Origin: Candidatus Finniella inopinata
GTDB taxonomy: Bacteria; Pseudomonadota; Alphaproteobacteria; Paracaedibacterales; CAITNM01
Direction of reading: 5' to 3'
Length of the DNA stretch: 64,000 bases
Assembly: GCA_943322985.2 (NCBI GenBank)
Contig: CALPGA020000002.1
Location: 1-64,000 of the forward strand
The number at the start of each line of letters is the position of its first letter. Within the stretch, counting starts at the first letter, position 1. Below the pieces are notes generated by a model that was not told the origin of the DNA, ran no database searches, and saw nothing but the letters and a program-made list of their open reading frames with translations. Positions 34,331 through 44,448 of the stretch are shown here, in pieces. The translations under genes were made by a program, and so were the position numbers.

Positions 34331-34804
34331 CTAAATAGAATTAGTCAAATTTGCCTGGCGGATATCGCCATAGCGAATGTCGATACGATCTGATCCACTA
34401 TCAAGGGGGTGCTTCAGGTGTAAAGAAATACCTTCATCAGAAGCTTTTTCTAAAAACCCTTGGAAATTCTTACGATTCTCAACAGGCAATATTGTTTTTA
34501 CCACAATTTCCAAGCCAAGGAAACGTTTATAATCTTTTGGCTGTGTAATAGGTCTTTCTGGGCCTGGAGACGATATTTCCAATACATAAGCACCAGAAAT
34601 AGGATCATCTACATTCAAATGAACAGATAAAGTTCTGCTTACCTGTGCGCAATCATCCACATTAATTGGTTGCTCGTCCAATTTTTCAATCATAACCTGT
34701 AGCGTTTTGCGCGTCATGCCAGTTATTTGGACGCGCACAATTCCATACCCCATAGGGTTAACAATGGAATCAAATTTTTCGTGAAGAGAATCTATTAGTT
34801 GCAT
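34331..34804 (-). CDS. rimP: Ribosome maturation factor RimP
   Basis: VDDCAQVSRTLSVHLNVDDPISGAYVLEISSPGPERPI; upstream of nusA. Confidence 0.94.
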   Translation of the reverse strand: MQLIDSLHEKFDSIVNPMGYGIVRVQITGMTRKTLQVMIEKLDEQPINVDDCAQVSRTLSVHLNVDDPISGAYVLEISSPGPERPITQPKDYKRFLGLEIVVKTILPVENRKNFQGFLEKASDEGISLHLKHPLDSGSDRIDIRYGDIRQANLTNSI

Positions 34805-34841
34805 ACAAACTTCCTTAAGCCATATCGGTAAGGTAGGTATT

Positions 34842-35762
34842 TTATTTATTGATTTCAAGTTTTTTGTTTATTTTTTTAGCAATAGGATGATGTTTTTGCA
34901 CAAGTTGGTATACAGATATAGGCATGACATGGGTGTATATTTGGGTGGTTGCTATGTCACTGTGACCTAGTAATTTTTGAATGGTTAGTAAATCAGACCC
35001 ACCCTGTAAAAGGTGTGTAGCAAAGCTATGACGAAACACATGGGGTGAAATCATCGTCGGATTTAGGCCAAATTCTAAAGCAGTTTCTTTTATTAATTGT
35101 CCTACTCGTTGACGTGTAAGGCACCCCTCTTTACTTCTTGATGCAAAAAGAAAAACTGAGCTTTTTGGGCCACTTACAAAAATTTCTCTAACTTTTAAAT
35201 ACGTAAATAATGCCTCTATACATGTGTCATTTAATGGCACCAATCTTTCTTTGTTGCCCTTGCCTTTCACTAAAATCATTGGTTGAGCTGTAGCGCCATT
35301 GACAACACAATTTACGGGCAGTCTAATAAGCTCAGTTACTCGAAGACCAGAAGCATATAGCAACTCTAAAATGGCCCTTATTCTAATGTGAGCAGGTTCA
35401 GTGGCATTTCTCAAAAAATCTAAAAAATCTCCCATTTGTTTAGAAGAAACTACTTTAGGTAAGGTTGCTGGGCTTTTTGCCGTCTTTATATGTAAACATG
35501 GGTTACTAGCAATGGTTCCTTCATTAAATAGAAAAAGATAAAATTGCTTAAGTGTTGAAATTCGTCTGTTTATTGTGCTGATTTTAAATTCTTTGGAAAA
35601 TAAATCCTGAATATATCCTTCTATATCAGCTTTTAAAACATTTAATGCTGATTTGTTAATCCATTTTGTAAAGTGGTTCAGATCTCTCTGGTATGCTTCT
35701 AGCGTGTTTAAAGAAGCATTACGATCAGCCGCTTGTGATTCAAGAAATAAATCTATTTGCAT
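34842..35762 (-). CDS. xerD: Tyrosine recombinase, XerD-like
   Basis: HVFRHSFATHLLQGGSDLLTIQKLLGHSDIATTQIYTHV; N-terminal SAM-like domain. Confidence 0.88.
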   Translation of the reverse strand: MQIDLFLESQAADRNASLNTLEAYQRDLNHFTKWINKSALNVLKADIEGYIQDLFSKEFKISTINRRISTLKQFYLFLFNEGTIASNPCLHIKTAKSPATLPKVVSSKQMGDFLDFLRNATEPAHIRIRAILELLYASGLRVTELIRLPVNCVVNGATAQPMILVKGKGNKERLVPLNDTCIEALFTYLKVREIFVSGPKSSVFLFASRSKEGCLTRQRVGQLIKETALEFGLNPTMISPHVFRHSFATHLLQGGSDLLTIQKLLGHSDIATTQIYTHVMPISVYQLVQKHHPIAKKINKKLEINK

Positions 35763-35861
35763 ATCTAGATTAGTAACATTTTATCAGAGGGCTTTACTAC
35801 AGATAATTCTTCGTGAAATACTATTAGTGTAAACCTTATCAACTTATGTGGTGTTATTACT

Positions 35862-36845
35862 ATGGATATGACTTGTACAGCAGACCCAAACTTTCTTGCA
35901 ACAGCTATTGCTGTAATGATACTTCTCTTAGTGCCAATGGCATTGCCTATTATAAGAAGTATCCCAAACTTTAATATTTCAAAAGTATCTTCCATTGGTG
36001 GAGGAATGGCTGTGACCGCTGTATTCGTGTTCATGGTTCCAGACGTTATTGAAAAAATAGCCCAAGTCTCAGAAAATAGCAGCATAGAGTACCTAAGACA
36101 GAAACACCATTTAACGTTCTTAGTGTTTACGACTTTCCTGTTTGCATTTTGTACAATGTATGCTTTGGAAAAAGTAGCTCTTGATCGTACAAAAGCAAAT
36201 GCAGAACCTAGTCGTTTTGTATTTTATCTTCACATGGGAATACTTTGTGCAATGATGATAGCTTTAGTTAGTTCGTTCCCAGTACTTGCAAAAGCTAGCT
36301 TTTATGCAATCGGATTGGTATGTGCATTAGCTGTTTTTGAAATTTTTCTCGAAGAAATAGCGCTTTTAAAGCACTTTGGAGAGCTATACTCCCACCTAGG
36401 GCGATATGTTGTAATGTTAGCAATTGCGATTGGTTGGGTTCTTGGGCTAAAATTTTCATTGCATGAAACTACCGTATTTACTCTAATGACTCAAGCTTTT
36501 GTCATTGGCATGATTCTTACCGCGGTAATAAAAGGTGAATTTGACATAATTAATCAATCGAATAACTGTATTATTTTCCTTGTTTCTGCTTTTGTGAAGG
36601 TGCTTATTGTATTAGGCTTAATCACAATTGAAGATGCAAATGCTGCTAAAAGAGCCGCTATGCCTAAGCCTCAACCTCCCAAAGCTCAGGCGGATATTCA
36701 TTTGCTTCCTGTTCCTGGCTCTGCTCCTACTGCTGCAGCGCCACAAAATTTAGATATGGCGGCCGGGCCTGCTGGTCCAGTAAATCCTGGAGCGACTCCT
36801 GGGGCATCTCCAAACCCAGTTCCACCTCCACCTGCTCAATACTAA
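35862..36845 (+). CDS. Polytopic membrane protein with proline-rich C-terminal tail, family uncertain
   Basis: About 7-8 TM segments (SIGGGMAVTAVFVFMVPDVIEKI); tail PKPQPPKAQ...PSPNPVPPPPAQY-like low-complexity region. Confidence 0.6.
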   Translation: MDMTCTADPNFLATAIAVMILLLVPMALPIIRSIPNFNISKVSSIGGGMAVTAVFVFMVPDVIEKIAQVSENSSIEYLRQKHHLTFLVFTTFLFAFCTMYALEKVALDRTKANAEPSRFVFYLHMGILCAMMIALVSSFPVLAKASFYAIGLVCALAVFEIFLEEIALLKHFGELYSHLGRYVVMLAIAIGWVLGLKFSLHETTVFTLMTQAFVIGMILTAVIKGEFDIINQSNNCIIFLVSAFVKVLIVLGLITIEDANAAKRAAMPKPQPPKAQADIHLLPVPGSAPTAAAPQNLDMAAGPAGPVNPGATPGASPNPVPPPPAQY

Positions 36846-36857
36846 TTTTTAAACAGA

Positions 36858-36889
36858 GCCCAACAGCATTTTGTTTGTTGGGCTTTTTT
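36858..36889 (+). terminator. Rho-independent terminator of the 35862-36845 gene
   Basis: GCCCAACA GCATTTTGTT TGTTGGGC followed by TTTTTT. Confidence 0.9.
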
Positions 36890-38162
36890 ATTGCGTATAA
36901 ATACCGTCTATAATTTCTTCAAAAAGTCTGTGCCAGTTTTGTTCTGCATCAATCCGCATTAAAACGGAACCTATGCCAACTGCAGCACGATCCATAAATA
37001 CAAATTCTCGCGGCGGTTTTATCCCACCTAATTCATGTAGTTTTTTATGAACATCTCGGGCCACTATCCAACCTTTTTTACCTCCATTTACATCTTGAAT
37101 AGGGCGAACTTTATTTTCGAGTAAGGGCTCATATAATAACTTTGCCCATTGATTTAGCACATCAATCAGCTCATTAGAAATGTTACTGAATCCCCAACGT
37201 TTATAGGCATCCACAGCCAAGTCTGGCTTGTTGTCTCTAAAAGCAATATATAGATCGACTACGGCTTGCAAAAACTGTTTTTCAAATCTACGCACACATC
37301 CAAAATCAAGTAAGCAAATTCGACCATCATCTAGAATTAAATAATTTCCAGGATGGGGATCTCCATGCAATATATTGAAACGATAGAGTGGCCAATACCA
37401 AGCCAAGAACAGCTTGCGCCCTAATTCATTACGAACATCACTAGGGCATGAAATATACTCAAGCGCAGGCTTTCCTTCAATCCATTCCATTGTTAAAAGA
37501 CGCTTAGTTGAAAGCTCTGGATATATTTTTGGCACTACAACAAAATCAAACTGATTATTAAAAATATTTCTAAATTGTTCAAGATTTTTTGCTTCTAAAG
37601 TGTAATCCAGCTCTTCATATAGTCGGTCTCGAATTTCTTCGGCTATATCATGAGTATCTATAGATTTGTTGAAAGACTGGTAAATATTTAAAACCATATC
37701 TAATTGTTTTAAATCTGTACTGACAGTGGCTTCCATATCAGGGTACTGTAGTTTTACAGCAAGATTTTTACCCTGAATACTTACAGCTTTATGAATTTGT
37801 CCAAGTGATGCAGCATGAGATGCTTTTAACGAAAAGCTCTGAAATAAATCTCTCCAATTTTTCCCAAGCTCCCCAGTCATGCGACGTCTTACAAAACCTT
37901 CTCCCATTGAAGGTGCATTCGATTGTAGCGTCATAAATTCTGCTGCAAATTCTGGTGGTAGGGCATCTGGCACGGTTGCTAAAAATTGAGCCATTTTCAT
38001 AAATGGACCCTTAAGCCCCCCGAAAGATTGCCGTAATTTTTGTGCATAAGCTGCTTCATCGATATTCAATCCTAAGTATTCTTGAGCGCCAACACGCATG
38101 CCAATCCCGGTTAGAGTTGTGCCTACATCAAATAGTCGCTTCAGTGTTTTAAAATGTTCCAT
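36888..38162 (-). CDS. AarF/UbiB/ABC1-family atypical kinase
   Basis: LKGPFMKMAQFLATVPDALPPEFAAEFMTLQSNAP; ILHGDPHPGNYLILDDGRICLLDFGCVR. Confidence 0.93.
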   Translation of the reverse strand: MEHFKTLKRLFDVGTTLTGIGMRVGAQEYLGLNIDEAAYAQKLRQSFGGLKGPFMKMAQFLATVPDALPPEFAAEFMTLQSNAPSMGEGFVRRRMTGELGKNWRDLFQSFSLKASHAASLGQIHKAVSIQGKNLAVKLQYPDMEATVSTDLKQLDMVLNIYQSFNKSIDTHDIAEEIRDRLYEELDYTLEAKNLEQFRNIFNNQFDFVVVPKIYPELSTKRLLTMEWIEGKPALEYISCPSDVRNELGRKLFLAWYWPLYRFNILHGDPHPGNYLILDDGRICLLDFGCVRRFEKQFLQAVVDLYIAFRDNKPDLAVDAYKRWGFSNISNELIDVLNQWAKLLYEPLLENKVRPIQDVNGGKKGWIVARDVHKKLHELGGIKPPREFVFMDRAAVGIGSVLMRIDAEQNWHRLFEEIIDGIYTQ

Positions 38163-38880
38163 TATTTTCTTTTACAGCCCTGGCAATGGTTAGTACTTCA
38201 ACTCTTGCTGCTCCTGCATTTAATAAAGCTTGAGCGCATGCATTGGCCGTTGCCCCGCTTGTAAGCACATCATCGATCAATAGTACATTTGCTTTTTTTA
38301 AAATGTTTTTAGAATCAGTTACTGCAAATGCATCTTTAAGATTTTCATAGCGTAGCGATTTACTTTTGTGTCTCTGCGACGCGGTTGACTTTACGCGTTT
38401 TAAAAGATTTGGGTTAATTGCAACATTTGTATACGTTGCGATTAATTTTCCAAGTTCTGTTGCCTGATTATATTGACGGATGAAAAAACGCCACCAGTGC
38501 AAGGGGACTGGCACAATAATATTAGTGTTATTAGGAATACATCGTTGCATCCAGCCAAAAAACATAGGCCCCAAGTGTAGTCCATCGTAATTTTTATATC
38601 TCAGCACAAGTTTTTTTACTGAATCATTGTAAATAAGCGGGGCGTAAGCTTTAGAAAAAATAGGAGGGTTTTTTAAGCAATCAGTGCATGGCATGTCATG
38701 GTCAACATTGTCTAACGGAACACAACATACGGAACACTTTGGTGATGTGATGAATCTAAGTTTTGGCCAGCAATCACTGCACAAAGTGTAGGGTTGTTTT
38801 GTTATTTCTCGACATAAGGCGCATTGCGGTGGAAGTAAAAAATTGATTACTGCTTGCGCAATAGGTTTATTAAAAATCAC
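38149..38880 (-). CDS. comF: ComF family phosphoribosyltransferase-like protein
   Basis: Zn-ribbon CALCRE...CSDCW / CSVCCVPL...CTDCL; PRT motif VLLIDDVLTSGATANACAQAL. Confidence 0.9.
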   Translation of the reverse strand: MIFNKPIAQAVINFLLPPQCALCREITKQPYTLCSDCWPKLRFITSPKCSVCCVPLDNVDHDMPCTDCLKNPPIFSKAYAPLIYNDSVKKLVLRYKNYDGLHLGPMFFGWMQRCIPNNTNIIVPVPLHWWRFFIRQYNQATELGKLIATYTNVAINPNLLKRVKSTASQRHKSKSLRYENLKDAFAVTDSKNILKKANVLLIDDVLTSGATANACAQALLNAGAARVEVLTIARAVKENNGTF

Positions 38881-39515
38881 TTTTGTAAACGTGTTATGTT
38901 TGCAGGAATAGGATGATCCTTAGCTTTTACGGTTTCTAAAAATGAGTGTTTTTGCATGTACCCATCGTACCAACGGTAGAGTTTTTCGTAGTTTTTTCGG
39001 AATGGCTCATCTGAAAAACGAAGATCAACGTAGGACAAAAACGTTGCTACACATAAATTTTCAAATAAGATTTCTCGATTTAGCTTAGTGTCTATACTCT
39101 CATCAAGATATTTCAGCCCACTGCTTAGCGCTAAGCGTTGACGATCGTACCAATCTTCACACTGCAAATGCTTTGGCCGAAAAAAATGTTCATATCTCAT
39201 CGAAACTGCAGCATCTGCCATGCCATCAACCAGAGCTTGTACTTTTAATGATTTAAACTTATCTGGCATCAGCGCTGTGGTTTTTCCTGTTTTATCCATA
39301 ATGAATTCACAAATTACCGATGAATCAAAGATGGTTTCATCAGCACTTATTTTTAAAGCAGGGATTTTACCCAAGGGATTTAGTTTTCTAAAAAATGTAT
39401 CTGTTTGCCAGGGATGAAATTCTTCAACGATAATATTTTTTGTTTGTTCGCAGGCTAAAATAACCGCTTTAACTTTGCATCCAAAAGGAGAGCTAGGAAA
39501 TGAATAAAGTATCAT
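38877..39515 (-). CDS. Glutathione S-transferase family protein
   Basis: MILYSFPSSPFGCKVKAVILACEQ; NPLGKIPAL; DSSVICEF. Confidence 0.85.
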   Translation of the reverse strand: MILYSFPSSPFGCKVKAVILACEQTKNIIVEEFHPWQTDTFFRKLNPLGKIPALKISADETIFDSSVICEFIMDKTGKTTALMPDKFKSLKVQALVDGMADAAVSMRYEHFFRPKHLQCEDWYDRQRLALSSGLKYLDESIDTKLNREILFENLCVATFLSYVDLRFSDEPFRKNYEKLYRWYDGYMQKHSFLETVKAKDHPIPANITRLQK

Positions 39516-39546
39516 CGGTGCAAATGCTAAAGTATCTTGGCCTATG

Positions 39547-40212
39547 CTAGCATGCAACCTTATGGTTTTCAGCATATTTTTCTATAAATTCACGAGGTAA
39601 TCCGATATCAGGACAAACTATTTCTCCACATAATGCGTTAGCATTCGCATGATTATGAACAGGTTTCAGGCATCCTATAGCAACAGTGAGATTTGGTACA
39701 ACAACATTTCCTGTGCTTGTGGAAGTATTTGCATCTATTCCGCTTGGAACGTCAATCGAAATAACGGGATTAGATTGTTTGTTCAAATTGTTTATTAGCT
39801 GCTCAAAAATACCTTCGGGCTTTTTGGTTAGTCCAATCCCAAACAAAGCATCAATGTATATGTCTCCAGAAACAGGCATATCGGCAAATTCAATGTTTGG
39901 ATAAAAGGCTTTGGCGCGATTTATATTAATATTCAAAACATCTTGAGAAGGCAAAACAGGCATGAAAATAGTTATTTTTTTTGTATGAGGAGCTAGAAAT
40001 AATGCTGTAGAAACGCCATCTCCACCATTTTTTCCAGGTCCTGCAAATATAACCACGTGATCACTGCAAAATGGTCCGTAGTAATTTAAAATCTCTTTTG
40101 CACAAGAAAATCCTGTAACCTCAATCAGACTTCCTTCGTCTAATCCAGTTATTCGTAAATAATCTGATTTACATAGTATGGTAGCTTCTTTGTTTAGAAC
40201 TGGAAAATCCAT
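39547..40212 (-). CDS. nnrE: NAD(P)H-hydrate epimerase (YjeF N-terminal domain only)
   Basis: VIFAGPGKNGGDGVSTALFL; IYIDALFGIGL; VISIDVPSGIDANT. Confidence 0.87.
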   Translation of the reverse strand: MDFPVLNKEATILCKSDYLRITGLDEGSLIEVTGFSCAKEILNYYGPFCSDHVVIFAGPGKNGGDGVSTALFLAPHTKKITIFMPVLPSQDVLNININRAKAFYPNIEFADMPVSGDIYIDALFGIGLTKKPEGIFEQLINNLNKQSNPVISIDVPSGIDANTSTSTGNVVVPNLTVAIGCLKPVHNHANANALCGEIVCPDIGLPREFIEKYAENHKVAC

Positions 40213-40415
40213 GAAAGGCCTTTGTGTTTATTTAAAATGTAAAAATTTCAAATTTTAGCACTATACAACTAATTTTTTTGAATTTTTTATATTTTTGTTT
40301 TCTGTTCCAAGTATATCGGATTCTACGTAATCATTGTCAATCATTTTTCCAGAAGGTTTTTTGTTTTTTGCAGAAGATAACGCACTAACTAATGTAGCGT
40401 TGCATTTTTACAACT

Positions 40416-43292
40416 TTATGCGCTAATCATTCGAGCTTTCAAGTATGGTTTCAGATACTGGCCTGTATAGCTTTTTGCAATCTTTGCAATTTCTTCAGGT
40501 GTGCCTGTTGCAATAACTTCACCACCACCATCTCCACCTTCAGGCCCCATATCAATGACCCAGTCAGCCGTCTTAATCACTTCCAAGTTATGCTCAATAA
40601 CTAAAACTGTATTTCCTTGCTCTACTAAGTGGTGCAAAACTTCCAATAATTTTCGAACATCTTCAAAATGCAAGCCTGTTGTCGGCTCATCAAGAATATA
40701 CAAAGTTTTTCCGGTGGCGCGACGTGATAATTCTTTTGCTAGTTTTACGCGCTGAGCTTCGCCACCTGATAGGGTTGTTGCTTGTTGGCCTACTTTTATA
40801 TATCCCAAACCGACTTGTTTAAGGGCACGTAATTTGTCAGCTACGGCTGTATTATTTTCAAAAAAATCTACCGCTTCTTCAACGGTCATATCTAAAACAT
40901 CAGCAATGCTTTTATTCTTGTATGTAATTTCTAACGTTTCACGATTGTAGCGTTTTCCATGACATTGATCACATTCTACGTAAACATCAGGCAAGAAGTG
41001 CATTTCAATTTTTACAACACCATCTCCCTGACAAGCTTCACAACGACCACCTTTGACGTTGAAAGAAAATCTACCAGGCGTATAGCCACGTGTTTTTGCT
41101 TCAGGCATACCTGAAAACCATTCACGAATTGGTGTAAAACATCCAACGTATGTTGCTGGGTTTGAACGTGGGGTGCGGCCAATAGGTGATTGATCAATAT
41201 CAATAACCTTATCAATATGTTCCGCACCTTCTAATGATTTATAAATTCCAGGTAAATCTCGTCCATGATTAAATTGACGATTCAACGCTTTGTATAAGGT
41301 TTCTATTACAAGGGTTGATTTTCCACCTCCTGAAACTCCGGTAACACATGTAAATGTGCCCAAAGGAAATGTAGCTTCAACATTTTTTAGATTGTTTGTT
41401 TTTGCGCCAGTGATTTTTAAAAATTTATCTATGTGACCTGTTCTACGATGTGCTGGTATGGGGATGGATTTTGTGCCTTTCAGGTACTGCCCTGTCAAAC
41501 TTTTAGGACACAACATTATTGTTTGTGGTGTGCCTTCCGAGATAATTTCACCGCCATGCACGCCTGCTGCTGGCCCCATATCAATTACATAGTCTGCAGT
41601 GCGTATAGCATCTTCATCATGCTCAACAACCACTACTGAATTGCCTAAATCACGTAAGTTACGCAGAGAATCAAGCAAGCGATCGTTATCGCGTTGATGC
41701 AAACCAATTGATGGTTCATCTAGTACATACAGCACACCCGTAAGGCCTGATCCTACTTGAGAAGCCAAACGTATGCGTTGGCTTTCGCCACCTGAAAGAG
41801 TTCCTGCTCCCCTTGAAAGAGTAAGATAATCAAGTCCAACATCAATTAAAAATTTCAATCGGTTACGAATTTCTCTTAAAATCTTATCGGCAATGTCTTG
41901 TTGTTTTTTTGTTAGCTCTTGGTTTTCAAACCACTTCAATGCATCTTTTATAGAGAATCGACATACTTCACCAATATGCAATTGTGCAAGTTTTACACAC
42001 AAGGCTTCATCTTTTAATCTGTAGCCTCCGCAACTATGACAGGGTGTTTCGTTTTGGAACCGTCGTAAAAATTCTCTAGTCCAATCGCTTTCTGTTTCTA
42101 ACCATCTGCGACGTAAATTTGGAATAACACCTTCAAAAGGTTTTTTTGAAATGTATTTGCGAACTCCATCATTATACACAATAGGAATAATCTCAGTGCC
42201 TGACCCATGAAGAATAATTTTCTTTAAGTTTTCTGACAGGTCTTTGAATGGAGTTGTTGCGCTTTCGCTAAAATAGTTGGCAAGTCCATCTAGCACTTGC
42301 GCATAATATTCCGAGGTCATTTGCCCACGCTTATTAGTTACTGCACTTTCTTGTGCTGACCATGGTGCAATTGCCCCTTCACGTAAGCTAAAATCATGAT
42401 TTGGCACAACAAGATGCTCATCAAAAACAATTTCAAGACCTAAGCCATCGCATGTAGCACAAGCGCCATGTGGACTATTGAAAGAAAATAGACGAGGCTC
42501 GATTTCTTCCAAAGTAAATCCTGATGTAGGGCATGCAAATTTTGAAGAATAAGTTGTAATCACTTGGGTATCTGCATTTTGTACCCACAACAATCCATCA
42601 CTCAGCTTTACTGTTGTTTCAATTGAATCTGCTAAACGTGTTTGAATATCTTCAGGCGCCGCCATCACTAAACGATCAACAACGACCGCAATTGTGTGCT
42701 TTATTTTTTTGTTAAGAGTTGGCGCTTCTTCAATGGCGTAAATTTTCCCATCAATGTAAACGCGCTGAAAGCCTTTTTTTTGCAGATCTTGCATTTCTTT
42801 TTTGTATTCACCTTTACGGTCACGCACGATGGGAGCGAGAATCATGATTTTAGTTTTTTCAGGAAGCTCTAAAATACGATCAACCATTTGGCTGATGGTT
42901 TGTGCTTCAATGGGAAGTCCAGTTGATGGCGAATGCGGCACGCCTATGCGTGCAAATAACAAACGCAAATAGTCATACAATTCGGTGACTGTTCCAACTG
43001 TTGATCGTGGATTTTTTGACGTTGTTTTTTGTTCAATCGAAATTGCTGGGCTTAAACCTTCTATGGAATCCACATCTGGTTTTTGCATTAACTGCAGGAA
43101 TTGCCTAGCGTATGTTGATAAGCTTTCAACATAGCGGCGCTGACCTTCAGCATAAAGCGTATCAAATGCAAGGGATGATTTTCCAGATCCACTAAGGCCA
43201 GTAATAACTACCAACTTATTACGTGGAATATCTACATTCACATTTTTAAGGTTATGTTCGCGTGCTCCACGAATCTTAATTGTATCTTGCAT
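40416..43292 (-). CDS. uvrA: Excinuclease ABC subunit A
   Basis: [53 protein letters not shown]; two ABC signatures; Zn finger motifs. Confidence 0.99.
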   Translation of the reverse strand: MQDTIKIRGAREHNLKNVNVDIPRNKLVVITGLSGSGKSSLAFDTLYAEGQRRYVESLSTYARQFLQLMQKPDVDSIEGLSPAISIEQKTTSKNPRSTVGTVTELYDYLRLLFARIGVPHSPSTGLPIEAQTISQMVDRILELPEKTKIMILAPIVRDRKGEYKKEMQDLQKKGFQRVYIDGKIYAIEEAPTLNKKIKHTIAVVVDRLVMAAPEDIQTRLADSIETTVKLSDGLLWVQNADTQVITTYSSKFACPTSGFTLEEIEPRLFSFNSPHGACATCDGLGLEIVFDEHLVVPNHDFSLREGAIAPWSAQESAVTNKRGQMTSEYYAQVLDGLANYFSESATTPFKDLSENLKKIILHGSGTEIIPIVYNDGVRKYISKKPFEGVIPNLRRRWLETESDWTREFLRRFQNETPCHSCGGYRLKDEALCVKLAQLHIGEVCRFSIKDALKWFENQELTKKQQDIADKILREIRNRLKFLIDVGLDYLTLSRGAGTLSGGESQRIRLASQVGSGLTGVLYVLDEPSIGLHQRDNDRLLDSLRNLRDLGNSVVVVEHDEDAIRTADYVIDMGPAAGVHGGEIISEGTPQTIMLCPKSLTGQYLKGTKSIPIPAHRRTGHIDKFLKITGAKTNNLKNVEATFPLGTFTCVTGVSGGGKSTLVIETLYKALNRQFNHGRDLPGIYKSLEGAEHIDKVIDIDQSPIGRTPRSNPATYVGCFTPIREWFSGMPEAKTRGYTPGRFSFNVKGGRCEACQGDGVVKIEMHFLPDVYVECDQCHGKRYNRETLEITYKNKSIADVLDMTVEEAVDFFENNTAVADKLRALKQVGLGYIKVGQQATTLSGGEAQRVKLAKELSRRATGKTLYILDEPTTGLHFEDVRKLLEVLHHLVEQGNTVLVIEHNLEVIKTADWVIDMGPEGGDGGGEVIATGTPEEIAKIAKSYTGQYLKPYLKARMISA

Positions 43293-43428
43293 GATTGACC
43301 GCTTTATTAAAAAATTTGTAGGGTATATTTACAGCTGCTAATTTAAAGTACAGCGTGTTTTTATGAAACACTCGCCAGAATAGTACAAATTACTTGCACA
43401 AGCAACATTTTAGAATGGGTAATATTAT

Positions 43429-43863
43429 ATGCGTATTGCAATTGGAGCCGACCACGGAGGGTATGCTCTTAAGGAAAAAATAAAATCAGCTGATTCAGTT
43501 AATCAGTGGATTGATATAGGCGCATTCAACACAGAAAGCTCAAATTACGCCGAATTTGCTCAATTGGTTGCTCAGAAAGTTCAATCCCACGAAGCAGATT
43601 TTGGCATTATTATTTGCCGAAGTGGAATTGGCGTGTCAATTGCAGCAAATCGCTACAAAGGCATTTATGCTGCTTTATGTTTTAACAATTCCATGGCAAT
43701 AAGTGCGCGCACCCATAACAACGCAAATGTTCTGTGCATTGCTGCGGATTACACATCTTTTGCAGAAACTCAGGAAATGATTCGTCTATTTTTATCAACT
43801 GCTTTTGAAGCCGGCGGACGGCATGAAACAAGGTTTAAAAGTATTGATGAACATTTGCCTTGA
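43429..43863 (+). CDS. rpiB: Ribose-5-phosphate isomerase B
   Basis: MRIAIGADHGGYALKEKI; GIIICRSGIGVSIAANRYKGIYAALC. Confidence 0.95.
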   Translation: MRIAIGADHGGYALKEKIKSADSVNQWIDIGAFNTESSNYAEFAQLVAQKVQSHEADFGIIICRSGIGVSIAANRYKGIYAALCFNNSMAISARTHNNANVLCIAADYTSFAETQEMIRLFLSTAFEAGGRHETRFKSIDEHLP

Positions 43864-43965
43864 AAATTAACCGTTCTATAAAACATTTTCAGGATGGTTT
43901 ATAAAACTTGCTTTTTTCACAGGCCTTTCTTACATTGTAGACAGCAAGATATCACTATAGTTTAT

Positions 43966-44436
43966 ATGTCTAGAGTACTTACTTTAATTGGAATATCCCT
44001 AGTTTTAACCGCTTGTGACAGCGTAAAGAGCACATTAGGAATGGATCATTACCAAGCCGATGAATTTAATATCAAACAAAATGACCCGCTTGATTTGCCA
44101 CCAAATTACAAGCTAATGCCTCCTCGCACTAAAGATAAAGACGGCAAAAGAGTGCCATTAAGTGCATCTGCTGAAAAAGCTAAGCACGTTGTTGGTGGTG
44201 GAGAATCAGAAGCTTCTCTTTCAGAAGCAAGCCAGCAAGACTTAAAAGACAAAGCAGGCTCTGCAGATGATGCTATCCGAAATCAAGTTGACGAAGAATC
44301 AAAAGAAGAAGGTGATAGCGCTCTGGATAAAAAGCTTAATGATTGGAAAAAAGAATTCACTCAAAATGCTAAGTCTATAAATGGTCCTGAAAAAAATGCT
44401 GATGGTGCTAGTGAGTCTGAGCAAGCTAATAAATAA
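43966..44436 (+). CDS. DUF3035-type lipoprotein (BamF-like)
   Basis: Lipobox ISLVLTAC; DEFNIKQNDPLDLPPNYKLMPPR. Confidence 0.7.
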   Translation: MSRVLTLIGISLVLTACDSVKSTLGMDHYQADEFNIKQNDPLDLPPNYKLMPPRTKDKDGKRVPLSASAEKAKHVVGGGESEASLSEASQQDLKDKAGSADDAIRNQVDEESKEEGDSALDKKLNDWKKEFTQNAKSINGPEKNADGASESEQANK

Positions 44437-44448
44437 TCAGACATAGCC

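Noticed and set aside
34842-35762. Tyrosine recombinase as a sign of an integrated mobile element
   Set aside because: Motifs and C-terminus fit chromosomal XerD; no att repeats or cargo genes seen around it. The same reasoning applies to XerC at 52834-53745
35765-36085. 106-aa minus-strand ORF overlapping the 35862-36845 membrane protein
   Set aside because: Antisense to the better supported ORF, no SD or family match
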